Below, piece after piece: positions 23,515 to 35,300 of a stretch of DNA of 64,000 nucleotides. A model generated the notes under the pieces. That model did not search any database and was not told the DNA's origin. It was given only the letters and a program-made list of their open reading frames with translations. Every line of letters starts with the position of its first letter. Position 1 is the first letter of the stretch. The DNA lies in assembly GCA_008477525.1 (NCBI GenBank), contig SPDT01000002.1, positions 3,658,001 through 3,722,000 on the forward strand, given 5' to 3'. Origin of the DNA: Hypomyces perniciosus. Taxonomy: Eukaryota > Ascomycota > Sordariomycetes > Hypocreales > Hypocreaceae. Both the position numbers and the translations under genes were made by a program.

Positions 23515-24006
23515 TAGCGGAGTATGGTATAGCTATATAAAGTATAAAGAGATAGGAAATAAAGCTTAATTCTATAAAAGAGAATATACTATAGTGGCCT
23601 TGCTATATATATATATAGCTAACATAAAGAAGAAGCTATATACAGTGCTGTAAGCGTCTATATAGTCTAATATATCGCTTACGCGATATATATATTAGCT
23701 TATATCTGCTTTATAAGCAGATAAAAGCTCCTTAATGTCACAGGCTAGGCCATGTCTCCCGGAATCACGACTACGCCGAATCCGGAAATACGACCAATAC
23801 TAGACCGCTTACCTAATTAGGAAACCACCTCGGCCACAACCCTATACGCACAACTATATAACGCATACATAGCTAGTATAGAGCTTCCTTCCTTCAGCTA
23901 TAGATAGACAATACAGAGGTGCCCTAACTGCGTGCTTTCCAGTTAGGCTACACCCGTTACACTTAACGCTAATAAGCAGTAGGGCCCTGGCCTACTTAAC
24001 CTAATA
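23515..24006 (-). repeat. Copia-1 5' LTR, RIP-mutated, interrupted
   Basis: It aligns end to end with 16712-16972. Differences are nearly all C to T before A, or the complement. CpG sites such as those in TCGCTTACGCGA are unchanged. It is split at 23735 by a solo LTR. Confidence 0.85.
23736..23961 (+). repeat. Solo LTR (226 bp) inside the copia-1 LTR
   Basis: It begins TGTCACAGG and ends CCCGTTACA, with the direct repeat CTTAA at 23731-23735 and 23962-23966. The uninterrupted 3' LTR (CTTAGCGCT at the same place) is the empty site, so the insertion is proven within the window. No other copy of this LTR is seen here. It has kept many CpA sites, so it is younger than most of the RIP around it. 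The orientation of its parent element is unknown. Confidence 0.85.
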
Positions 24007-24424
24007 TTATACTTTAAAGCTTAAAGCGCTATTCTTTTAATAATTTAATAATAGCTAGTAGTTTTTTATTATAGATCTTATAATTGCATTTAGCAGGTAA
24101 ATACTATAATAAAAAGTATATTATTAGTCGCAAGATACTATCTTTATTATACTAAGAGAGAATACTACTAGATGCCTAGTTTAAGGTATTTGTTTTTAAG
24201 ACTATCTTTTTATTATAGTTAAAGAAGGCAAGGATTAGGGCAGTTATAAACTAGGTTTTAAGATAGTTGAACGCAGCAGTATAAAGTTCCGCCTAATTCT
24301 ATAAGGTATCTTTTCTTAAAAGGCTATTTAAGGGTTTATAGATATTAGAAAAGTCTTTAATAAACTGGTAATAGAAATTTATAAAGCCTAGGAAGCGTTA
24401 GAGTTCGCGGAGGTTTAAGGGTCT
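24007..24424 (-). mobile_element. Gypsy-1 RNase H, 5' part
   Basis: Minus strand: a Ty3/gypsy RNase H start with a recognisable LSQYNKDSILR and KCNY(E)IYNKKLLAI-type core, reading straight into 16711 once copia-1 is removed. It is bounded on the right by the TSD GGTCT (24420-24424) of the 580-bp solo LTR. Confidence 0.75.
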
Positions 24425-25004
24425 TATTGAATTAACAAGGTTATACTAAACCTTATTTATATATAGTTTCTAGGAAGCTGTATATAATGCAGTAATAAGG
24501 AAACGACTAAGAGTCTAGTTAGGTTAATAATAAATAAATAATTGAATTATAACTAATTTAATAGCTAGAAGCTATAGAATATTTAGTGTATATGCGGCTA
24601 GTGTAGAAGTAATTATATAAACAATAGCTTTGTCTCCTATAATAGTCCTCCGACCTAATAATAGGTATATGGTGGCAGAATTAGGTTTATAGCTATATTC
24701 CTATTTTCCGCAAAATTTATTTGTATATAAAATCAGTTAAATCGACTTACAGCCATATAAACAGGAAACCATTTTAGTCAGATTTTTCACAATGGCCATT
24801 ATGCCTATTGTATTGAGTTTAGGGTAGGCGGGGTAGCTGATCCTAGCTTAATTGTTATTGTTAAGGATAACAGAAATTTCTTAACTTATACTGAAGTTCC
24901 TCTAGAACTCGGTCCTAGCGTCGGGCCTAATTCTGGGTCTAGCCAGAATAGGAAGGTTACCTAATTACACAGAAATCCTTACTTTTTAGCCCTCCTTTTT
25001 AACA
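24425..25004 (-). repeat. Copia-2 family solo LTR, 580 bp
   Basis: Flanked by a perfect 5-bp repeat GGTCT (24420-24424 and 25005-25009). The minus strand starts TGTTAAAAAGGAGGG. It is the least mutated of the 580-bp copies at its right end. The gypsy-1 frame is interrupted here and resumes after it. Confidence 0.9.
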
Positions 25005-26980
25005 GGTCTTTTTAACTTACAATCGCAGCCATTTTCTCAGGGTCTATTTTAATACTATTACTTATAATAATTAAGCTAAGGTATTTTATTTTTATTATTT
25101 TAAATTTGCATTTTTTAATATTAATTTAGAGACCTGCATTGATTAATCTATCTATAACTTTTTATATATATTATTAGTATTCTTTTTATATAGTTAAGTA
25201 GACTAGGATATTATTAAGGTAGGTTATATAAATTTTATTAAGTAAATTATATAAGGTATAGTTAATATAGTATTAGAAAAAGGCTAGGGTATTATAAAGA
25301 CTAAAAGGTATAATAAAGGTTTTAAATAACTTAAATTAGGTTATAAACGCTATTTTTTATTTATATCCTTCTGCGATTCTAAGTTTATTAAAGGTAGCTA
25401 TTATATTTAGCTTAATATAAAATCTAGTATTATATAAAGCATTTAATATCTCCTAGATTAACAGCAATAAGTAGCGATTTTTTATAGTAATATTATTAAA
25501 GCTTTAATAGTCTTAATAAATATAGATGCCTCCTTTAGGTTTTGCGGTAAAAAGTAAAGGGGCAGTATATTTTACTTTAGATTCTTTAATAAATCCTTTA
25601 ACTAGGTTCTTATCTAGCTATTTTTTTATAACCTAGAGTTTATTTAATAATATTAGGCGGTTCTTTTAATATAGTAGTTCTTTCCTTAATAGAAGCTTAA
25701 TTTTATAGTCTTATAATCTTTTTAAAGGAAGTTTATTTGCCAGTTATAAAAAAAAGCTAATAATTTTATTTTATAGCCAGTTAAAAAGTTTCTTTTAAAT
25801 ATTACTTTTTATTAGTTTTAGCTTTACTTTTATAAACTTATTAATATTAAACTTTAATATCCCTTAAAGGTACTCTCTATTATAGCAGTATATAAGGAAA
25901 TTATAGAAAGTTATAGGGAATAATACTTATACTACTGCAAAGCTGCCTTATCCTTGCAATATATTTATAAAGGTATCCTTATTAAACTTTAATAGTTAGT
26001 ATACTTTATATTCTTATTCCTATATATCTTTTACTAGGTTTACCTAAGTTAATTTTATATATTAGGCAGATAGGTCTTTATAGAATTAGATAAATAATAT
26101 TGCAGTAAATATTTAGATATTTATTAGGTTAAGTTGCTTATATAGTATTACTGCTGCAGTCTTATCGGGTATTAATACATTTAATTTACAGAGTTATACT
26201 AGGTTATATTAGTATAAATATTAATAGTTACTAGCTATAGGTATTATTAAAACTAATATAAAAGGCTTATTTAGTATTATTTATACTTTAATCTTTAATC
26301 CTTTATAGTTATTAAATCGATAAATGCAGTAGTGATTTTGCTTTAATATTAATATAAAGTTAATATATAGGTCCCTTTTTCTTTATTAAGGTATTATTTC
26401 TTTTAGTATATTTTGAATATAGGCTTAAAACCTGACTTTCTTTTTAACTTTCTTTTTTATCCTTTTTAATATATTGTTTTATTTCTTGTTAATAGTATAA
26501 AGTACTGACTTTAAGGGTTTGCCTAGGATATTAATATTATATAAAATAGTTATTAGGCTAGGAATTATTAGTATAGTATAGGTTTAAGGGCAACAGTTTA
26601 TTAAATAGTATTGCAAGTTAAAGGTAACTGTTAATATAGGCTAGTTAATATTAGGATTATATTACTATAGCTATAGTATTTTAAGGATAAAGGGGTTTTA
26701 ATTTAAAAGGTTAAAAACGAAAAATATATATAGCTCTCTATATTCCCTTATTCCTATATTTAAAATTATATAGTTAGTAAACTATACTGCTGCTTTATAA
26801 TTAGCTAACATAAAGCTCCTTAATCTAAGCAATTATATTATTAGGATTTATAACTTTTAAAGGAAATACTAGTCTATAAAGCCTTATACTAAACAGCTAC
26901 TATTAATAAAGGTTAATATAGTTACTAGTAAATATATAAGGAATAATATAGTATAAACAAGTAGTAATTTACTATTTATA
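25005..26980 (-). mobile_element. Gypsy-1 protease and reverse transcriptase region
   Basis: Minus strand. Reverse transcriptase blocks are readable at about 25150-25660: KGFIKESKVKYTAPLLF, then LNIIATFNKLRIAEG, then TYLNNILVY (for YLDDILVY, with D to N). Upstream (higher) sequence should hold protease and the end of gag but is too degraded to call. Confidence 0.75.
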
Positions 26981-27563
26981 TATTAAAAAGGAGGGCTAAA
27001 AAGTAAGGATTTTAGTGTATTTAGGTAACCTTCCTATTCCGGCTAGACCCGGAATTAGGCCCAATACTAGGACCGAGTTCTGGAGGAACTTTAGTATAAG
27101 TTAGGAAATTTCTGTTATCTTTAACGATAACAATTAAGCTAGGACCAGCTACCCCGCCTACCCTAGACTCAATACAATGGCTACAATGGCTATTGTGAAA
27201 AATCTAACTAAAATGGTTTCCTGTTTGTATAGCCGTAAGTCGATTTAACTAATTTTACATATAAATGAATTTTGCAGAAAATAGGAATACGGCTATAAAC
27301 CTAAATCTGCCACTGTATACCTATTATTAGGTCGGAGGACTATCGTAAAAGACAAAGCTATTATTTATACAATCACTTCTATACCAGCCATATATTACTA
27401 GATATTCTATAGCTTTCTAGCTATTAGTTTAGTTATAATTCAATTGTTTATCTATTATTAACCTAATTAGACTCTTAGTCGTTTCCTTATTACTGCGTTA
27501 TATATAGCTTCCTAGAAGCTATATATAAATAAGGTTCAGTATAACCTTATTACTTTAATAATA
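26981..27563 (+). repeat. Copia-2 family solo LTR, about 580 bp
   Basis: Opposite in direction to the copy at 24425. It begins TATTAAAAAGGAGGG. TTATA flanks it at 26976-26980 and 27564-27568, if three extra bases (ATA) at the right end are counted as part of the LTR. Confidence 0.8.
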
Positions 27564-28249
27564 TTATACAGTATAGTAAAACGCTAGTTTATATACTTCT
27601 ATTAACAGGTTTTTGCATCTTTATTTTTAATATTGAATTTATCTTTAAAGTTATTAGTTTAATACTTTAAGATATTATTACTTTTAGCTTTAATAAGTTT
27701 ATTAATTATATTACTTTAGCTTTAAACTTTATATTAAGCAAGCTTTAGGTTTTTAATAATAGTAGTATTTTTAGACTCCTTTTATTTTAAGGCTATATTA
27801 AAGTTATACTTTTAGTTTTAAAAGTAATTAAAGATAATATTAAAAAACTGCTTAAGTTTTAGTACTTAAAGCTATAGGTTAAATTATAATTATTATTATA
27901 AGCTTTCAGCATAGTATAAATATAAAGTTAATTGCATAAGTAATTAGCAAGCCTTACTTTTTAATTAAGGTCCCTTTCTATACCTTTTATTTTCATTTTA
28001 GTATTTTTAAGTTAAATGCAGGCTAGGGAATTAGGTATAGGCTAAGGAGCTAGGCTAGGGTATATTCTTTACTGCAGGGATATAGGCTTTTAGGCTTAGG
28101 GTCTTGCTATAGTTAAGGATTAGTGAATTTCCTGTAAGATATAGGGCTTTTATAGTATTGCGACTAGGCTATTAGCGACTTTATTAATTCTTTTCAGGCA
28201 AGGTTAAAGGCTAAAGGTAATAGTATAGTTATTATAGGAAGGCATAAAC
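27564..28249 (-). mobile_element. Gypsy-1 5' region (probable gag)
   Basis: Lies between the solo LTR and the gypsy-1 5' LTR, where gag should be. The minus strand gives a glutamine- and lysine-rich frame with RIP stops. No zinc knuckle was found. Confidence 0.5.
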
Positions 28250-28412
28250 TATTACAGTATATAGAATAGCGGGTTAAAGTGATATCTTTATTGTACCTTA
28301 AATAAGGCAAGAAGCTATAAAAATAATAGTTTAAAGGTATAGAACCAAGTTATTATATAAGGATGTATGTGATACTAATAAGTTATTAGAGGGCAGGTTT
28401 AGTGCTGTAATA
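28250..28412 (-). repeat. Gypsy-1 5' LTR, RIP-mutated
   Basis: Partner of 14485-14646. Almost every difference is G to A or C to T. The right flank ATTAC (28413-28417) is the TSD. Confidence 0.85.
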
Positions 28413-28417
28413 ATTAC

Positions 28418-29405
28418 TAAATATAAGGGAGTAGTTCTTTGCAATATAGCGAATATCGATAAGTATAATATTATCTTTGGTTATCTTTAATTAAAATGCA
28501 ATAACCTTAATATTAACTGGGAGAATAGCTAGCTTTATTAGTGTAATAATAAAGCTCCCTTAATAATTAAAACTATTAAAAAGGCCTTAGCTGCAGGGCA
28601 GAAATCCTATATAAAACCCTTAGGTATATTAAAAAAAGGAACTAAAAAAGTTACCTTTAATTTAATTACAGAAATAATCTACCGAAAAATAAAATTTAAG
28701 TAAAGTAAAGGGAAAGATAAATAAATTTAAAGAATAATTGCCTCTTTATAGAAAGTATTTAATAATATTAATAAAATACTTGAAATAAAAAAACCTGAAA
28801 TAGCAGTATTACTAGAACAGCTATAAAATATCCTTAAAGAATACTAAAAGTATAATAAGCTATTTAAGGAAACATTTAATATAAAATTACTAGAATACAG
28901 CTAATAAGACTATATAATTAAGCTTAAAGATAATGCAAGCACTACCTTTTTAAAATTTATAATCTAAATAAAAGGAGTTTAAAAGCCTATATAATTATTT
29001 AAATAATATCTTAATTAAAAGGTATATTTAATACTTTTTATTAAAAGCAGGCTATATTATTATATTTATATTAAAGAAAGGAGGTAAATTATAGTTAATT
29101 ATAGATTACTAATAGCTTAATAAAGCTACTATTAAAGATAGAACTCTATTACTATTAATTATAGAACTATAGGATAGATTATATAGGAAAAAGTAGTTTA
29201 TAGCACTAGACTTTAAAGGCACTTATAACTTTATTTAAATTAAGGAAAGATATAAATAAATAACTGCCTTTTAAACTAAGTATAGATTATTTAAATACCT
29301 AGTTATACCTTTCAGTCTTACTAATACCCCTGCAATATTCTAAAAGATAATTAATAATATATTAAAAAAGTACCTTAATATTTTTATAGTTATTTACCTT
29401 TTTAA
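28418..29405 (+). mobile_element. Gypsy-2, protease end and reverse transcriptase
   Basis: Continues in frame from 14484: the joined reading gives KYNIIFGY, the usual (Y)DIILGYPWL end of the gypsy protease, and NINWEN. The reverse transcriptase is readable at about 29000-29400: LDFKGTYNFI, KYRLFKYLVIPFSLTNTPAIF and VIYLFNI (for VVYLDDI). It stops abruptly there. RNase H and integrase are absent, and the next DNA is a chromodomain of a different gypsy family. Confidence 0.75.
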
Positions 29406-30336
29406 TATTTGAAAAAGTATTTAAAGTTAAAAAAGTTATTAATTATAAATATAAAAGATTATAGGGTTTATATTTGATTCAATAAAACTAATTAAACATT
29501 AATAATATTTAATAAAACAAAAGTAATTTTATTAATATTAAATTAATTTAAAAGTATAAATAGTAATTTATTAATAAATAATTAACTATTACTATTAAAT
29601 ATTATAAAGTTAAAAGGAGTAAAGTATTATAGAGTTTTAATTAAGTAATTAAAAATAATAAATAAATTTATAATAATACATATTTTATAGTAAATAAATA
29701 GTAATATTATTATTAAATAATAAGTAATTCTCTTTATTTTTAAATAGTATTTAATTATAATTTTCTATAGTTATAAAATATACTTAAAGGAATATAGGAA
29801 TTTTAATATATTAATACATTATATAGTAATTAATTAAAAACTGCCTATTATAAATAAAGAAATATATATTAAAATAAAGGTATATATAATAATAGTTATA
29901 ATAGTAAAAAGGTTTATTTAATTGAAAGTAATTTAAAGGTTTCAATGCTTTAAATTTTAGCAGTAATACTATTTATTTACTATAAACTCTTTTTTTTTTA
30001 CTTTTTAGCTAAATTTAACTTTTATAATATTAATATAAATATTTCTTAATATTAAACTTATAGTAATATTATTATAAATTAATTTTTATTAGCTACTATT
30101 ATATAATAAAAAAGTAATAATAAAGTATTTACGTTATTAATAAAAGACTTTTAAAAATATTAAAATAATATTTTTTTCATAGTATTAATAAACTAATAGG
30201 CAATTAAATTATATAATTGATCTTTTAAAAAATAATAAATATATTTCTTAAAAGCAGCTAATATAATATAAATTAATATAAAAAGTTTTAATTTTTAATT
30301 ATATAGAATTTATATTTATTATTATAATATTAAAGT

Positions 30337-30916
30337 TAATAAAAAGGAGGGCCAAAAAGTAAGTATATTAGCGTAATTGGATAACTTTCCTATTTTGGCT
30401 AGACCTAGAGTTAGGCCTGATATTAAGACTAAGTTTTAGAGGAACTTCGGTATAAGTTAAGAATTCTCTTTTATCTTTAACGATAACAATTAAGCTAGGA
30501 CCAGCTACCCCGCCTACTTTAAACTTAATATAATATTTATAATAGGCATTATAAGAAATCTAATTAAAATGGTTTCCCGCTTATATAGCTGTAAGTCAAT
30601 TTAAGCGATTTTATATATAAATGAATTTTGCGGAAAATAAGAATACGGCTATAAACCTAATTCTGCTACTATATATCTATTATTAAGTTAAACGATTAGC
30701 ATAAAAGATAAAGTATTATTTTATAATTACTTTTATAATATAGCTATATATTACTAGATATCCTATAGCTTTTCAGTTATTAGATTAGTTATAATTTAAT
30801 TATTTAGTTTATTGTTTACCTAGTAAACTTTTAGTTATTTCTTTATTGCTGCGTTATATACAGTTTCCTAGAAGCTATATATAAATAAGGTTAAGTATAA
30901 CGTTTTTATTTTAATA
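30337..30916 (+). repeat. Copia-2 family solo LTR, 580 bp
   Basis: Begins TAATAAAAAGGAGGG. Flanked by a perfect 5-bp repeat AAAGT (30332-30336 and 30917-30921). Its absence from the mirror arm at 32.4-34.2 kb shows that it came in after, or independently of, that arm. Confidence 0.9.
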
Positions 30917-31839
30917 AAAGTAATTATTTGTTTAATTTTATATTTTATTTAATTAAAAGGTTAAAATAATTATAATATAAAGTAAAGTATTAATAGTAAA
31001 TTAATAGTAGCTAATAGTAATATTTATATTAAAATACCTTTTAAATTAAATTATTAATAGTTTTATAGTATTTTATTAATAAAAGTATAGTAATTTTAAA
31101 AGGAGGGTATTTTAATAAAAATATAGTTAAAATAGTATTAATTATAAATGAAAATAGTTTTATTATATTAAAGTTTTTAAATACTATAAGATTATGATTA
31201 TTTTTTAAAACTAGGCTATAAATATATTTAATAGGAAGTTATAGTAAAGAATTAATTATAAAAGATTTATAAAATAATAATATTTATTATAAAAGGAAAA
31301 AGGAAATTTATAATTATAAGCTAAACTTAAAAAAAATTACGATTATATAATAAATTAGTTAGTAAAAAAAGGTAAAAGGAAAAGATATTTATAAAAAACG
31401 CAGCTATATAAAGAAAAAGCTAAAAGAAAAAGAAAAAATAAATATATAAATAAATAAATAAAAAATAAATATATAAAAGAAAAGAAAAGTAAAGTAAAAA
31501 TATATATAATACATTTATATATAGTAGTAAATTAAAAGAAAAAAAAATAAAGTAAATTACTTAAATATTAATAGTAAAAGGTTAACTTATTATATAAGAT
31601 TTCTCTATTACCTTTTAAGTTTAATTATATAAATATATACTTTAAAATTATAAAGTTAAAGACTTTTTAAAGCTATTAAATATATATTAAAGTATTTAAA
31701 TATAAAACTTAAAAATATATTTAAATAAAAAATAATTATTATTTAATATAATAATAAAATATTAAACGCTAAAAAAGAATTAAATAAATATAAAGTCTTT
31801 ACTAGTATTAAAGTTAATATTATAAAAAAAGGGGTAGTT

Positions 31840-32093
31840 TATTAAAAAACTAAAAACTTTAAGGCTTTTATAATATAATATAGGCTAAAATATATATATA
31901 AAAGTAATTATAGTTTTTAAAGATATAGAACTTTAAAGACTAGTAAACTATTACTATTATATTTAATTATTAGTTTCTGGCTTATTACCTGCTTATTAGT
32001 ACCTATTTCTCCTTTAAGTAACTGCTCTTTAACCTCCTTTACTTTTCCCTAGGGTTATAGCCCCCTTGCCTGATCTGTCTGCCTTAAAAAGGG
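31840..32093 (+). repeat. LTR-C, 3' LTR cut by gypsy-3
   Basis: 254 bp here plus nine at 39222-39230, close to the 262-bp family length. Starts TATTAAAAAAC (RIP form of TGTTAAGAGACC). Confidence 0.8.
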
Positions 32094-32355
32094 TGTTAGA
32101 GACCCTCTTTAGGGCAGATGGATTAGGCGAGGGGCTGCGACCTTAAGGACAAGTAAAGGAGGTTAAAGAGCAATTACTTAAAGGAGAAATAGGTGCTAAT
32201 AAGCAGGTAATAAGCTAGAAACTAATAGTTAACTGTAATAGTAATAGTTTATTAGTCTTTTAAGTTTTATATTTTTAAAGATTATAGTTACTTTTATATA
32301 TATATTTTAGCCTATATAATATAATAAAAGCTTTAAAGCTTTTAGTTTTTTAGTA
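32094..32355 (-). repeat. Gypsy-3 3' LTR (LTR-C)
   Basis: 262 bp, matching 38955-39216 and the solo copy 39417-39678. On the plus strand it starts TGTTAGAGACC. The outer 80 bp are less mutated. Confidence 0.85.
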
Positions 32356-35300
32356 GGCTGCCCCCCCTTTTATAATATTAACTTTAATACTAGTGAAAAC
32401 TTTATATTTAACTAGCTTTTTTTTAGCTTTTAATACTTTATTATTATATTAAATAATAACTATTTTTTATATAAATATTTCTTTAAGCTTTAAACTTAAA
32501 TATTTTAATATATATTTAATAGCTTAAAAGTTTCTTTATTTTATAATTTAAAAGTATACTTTTATATAATTAAACTTAAAAAGTAATAGAAAAATCTTAT
32601 ATAATAAGCTAATCTTTTACTCTTAATATTTAAGTAATTTACTTTATTTTCTTTTCTTTTAATTTACTACTGTATATAAATGTATTATATATATTTTTAC
32701 TTTACTTTTCTTTTCTTTTATATATTTATTTTTTATTTATTTTCCTTTCTTTTTTTTTTCCTTTTTATCTCCTTCTTTCTCTTTTACTTTTTCTCTCTTT
32801 ATAGCCGCTTTCTCTATAAATATTCCTTCCTTTTACTTTTTATTATTAGCTAATTGATTATATAATAACAGTTTTCTTTTTTTAATTTAGCCTACTACTA
32901 GAAGCTTTTGTCTTCTTTTTATAATAAATATCGCTGCTTTATAAGTTTTCTATAGCTAATTCTTGACTATAACTTCCTATTTAATACATTCATAGCCTAG
33001 TTTTAGAAAATAACAGTAATTTTACAGTATTTAAAAACCTTAATATAATAAGCCTATTTTCGCTTATAGCTAATACTGTTTTAATTGTATCTCTATTAAA
33101 ATACCTTCCTTTTAAAATCACTATACCCTTACCAGTAAAACACTATAAAGATACTAGCAATTTAAGTTAGTAAATATTTTAATATAAATATAACTATTAG
33201 CTACTATTAATTTACTATAAATACCTTGCCGTATACTATTATTATTTTAACCTTTTAATTAAATAGAATATAAAGTTAAGAAAAAAACCTCCTTAATACT
33301 ATAATAATAAATATAAATTTTATATAATTAAAAAGTAAAACTTTCTATATTAACTTATATTATACTAGCTGCTTTTAAGAAATATTTTTATTGTTTTTTA
33401 CATAATAAATTATATAATTTAATTGCCTATTAATTTATTAATACTATTAAAATATTAATTTAATATTCTTAAAAGTCCTTTATTAATAACGTAAATACTT
33501 TAATATTACCTTTTTTACTATATAGTAATAGCTAATAAATAACTAGTCTATAATAGCACTACTATAAGTCTAATATAAAAAGAGCCTTATATTAATACAA
33601 TAAAAGTTAGGCTTAATTAAATAATAAAAAGAGAAAAGGTTTACAGTAAATAAATAATATTGCCGCTAAAACTTAAAGCATTTAAACCTTTAAGTTACTC
33701 TTAATTGAATAAACTCTCTTACTACTATTACTACTATTATATATACTTTTATTCCAGTATATATTTCTTTATTTATAATAGGCAGTTTTTAATTAATTAT
33801 TATATAATAAACTAATATACCAAAATTCCTATATTTTTTTAAATATATCTTATTATTATAGAAAATTGCAATAAAATACTATTTAAAAGTAAAGAGAATT
33901 AATTATCGTTTAATAATAATATCGCTGCTTATTTACTGTAAAATATATATTATTGCAAATTTATTTTTTATTTTTAATTAACTAATTAAAACTATATAAT
34001 ACCCTACCCCCTTTAACTTTATAATATTTAATAATAATAGTTAATTATTTATTAGCAACTCGCTATTTATATTTTTAAATTAACTTAATATTAGTAAAAT
34101 TACTTTTCTTTTATTAAATATTATTGATTTCTAAGTAACTTTTCTATTTAATTAAATATAAATATTATATCCCTTAATATTTATAATTAATAATTTTCTT
34201 AATTTTAAATATCTCTTTAATGCTAAAAGGGTAATCTATTAACTTAAAAGGTTTTCCTTTATAACTATAACACAGTTTAAGATTTATAATATTAAAAACA
34301 TTATGAATTTTAATAGAAGATAAGAGATGAATTTAATATATTAATCTACTTATTCTAATTTAGCGTTTAATCTAATAAAAACTAATATACTTTTCAGTAA
34401 GTTTTTTACTAAATTGCTAAAGTTGTAGGTATTTTATAGAAAGTAATATTTAATTACCTACAGTAAATTTCTTTTTAAGTTAATAAATATTATACTACTT
34501 TTTATATTCTTTTTAACTTTATTATAGTATTTATTTAACTATTTTACAGGTAGCTTAAAGCTCTTTTACTTTTATAATAATATTAGTATAATATTTATAA
34601 TAGGTTAATCTATTATAACCTAAAGCGTTAAGCTTATAGCTAAGCAGTAAAAAAACTACTAAATAGCCAGTTATAGAATATTTAGCATTATTATATATAA
34701 ATTAAATAAAAGATAATTTTTACAGTTAATTGTTTTATTATTTACTATAAAAAGAATATAAATAATACTTTAAAGCTTAATTTTACTATTTAATTTAACT
34801 ATTAGTCTATAAGTAAAAAGTAATACTAAGTTATTATTTATAAGTAAATAGGTAATAGAAACTTTACTAAAATCTAGATTTAAATAATTAATTTTTATTA
34901 AAGATAATTCTTTATAGTATTTTGAAAATTAAATAAATATATTTTATAAAAAGGTTAATAACTTTACTGCTTATAATATATACTATTATAAGTATATATA
35001 AAGTATATTTTATATATTAATTAATAATAATAAAAATTATATTATATAAATATTTACTTTTATAGTTCAGGATTTCTAGTAAATCTATAATAAAATCTAT
35101 AGAAATTTCTTTAAAAGGTTTTTCTAGTATTAATAATAAAGTAAATTTACTATAAAGTTAATAAATTGTCGCCTTTATTATTTAATAAATATAATATATA
35201 GATATATAGCGCCTAATATTTTAGTTTATATTTTACTAATAATAAATTAATATAATATATTTTAAAGTATAATTAACTTTAATATATAGCAGTTAAATTA

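Larger units (their letters stand above)
29406..32093 (+). mobile_element. 5'-truncated gypsy (LTR-C family), plus strand
   Basis: Starts within a chromodomain (KVFKVKKVINYKY near 29410-29460) and runs to a 3' LTR that begins at 31840 after the purine tract AAAAAAAGGGGTAG. From about 29410 outward it is the mirror image of 32356-34250, i.e. the 3' end of gypsy-3. A 580-bp copia-2 LTR sits inside it. Its 3' LTR is cut at 32093 by gypsy-3, and the last nine bases (TCTCTGATA) are at 39222-39230. Confidence 0.75.

Noticed and set aside
14480..28417. 150-bp match between 14.49 and 28.25 kb seen as two copies of one gypsy fragment
   Set aside because: TSD and polypurine tract show these are the two LTRs of gypsy-1; the gypsy-2 frame joins across them.
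31840..32355. Palindrome at 32.09 kb as a fold-back transposon
   Set aside because: Explained by gypsy-3 inserting into an LTR of the same family, with TSD AAGGG and the LTR remainder at 39222.
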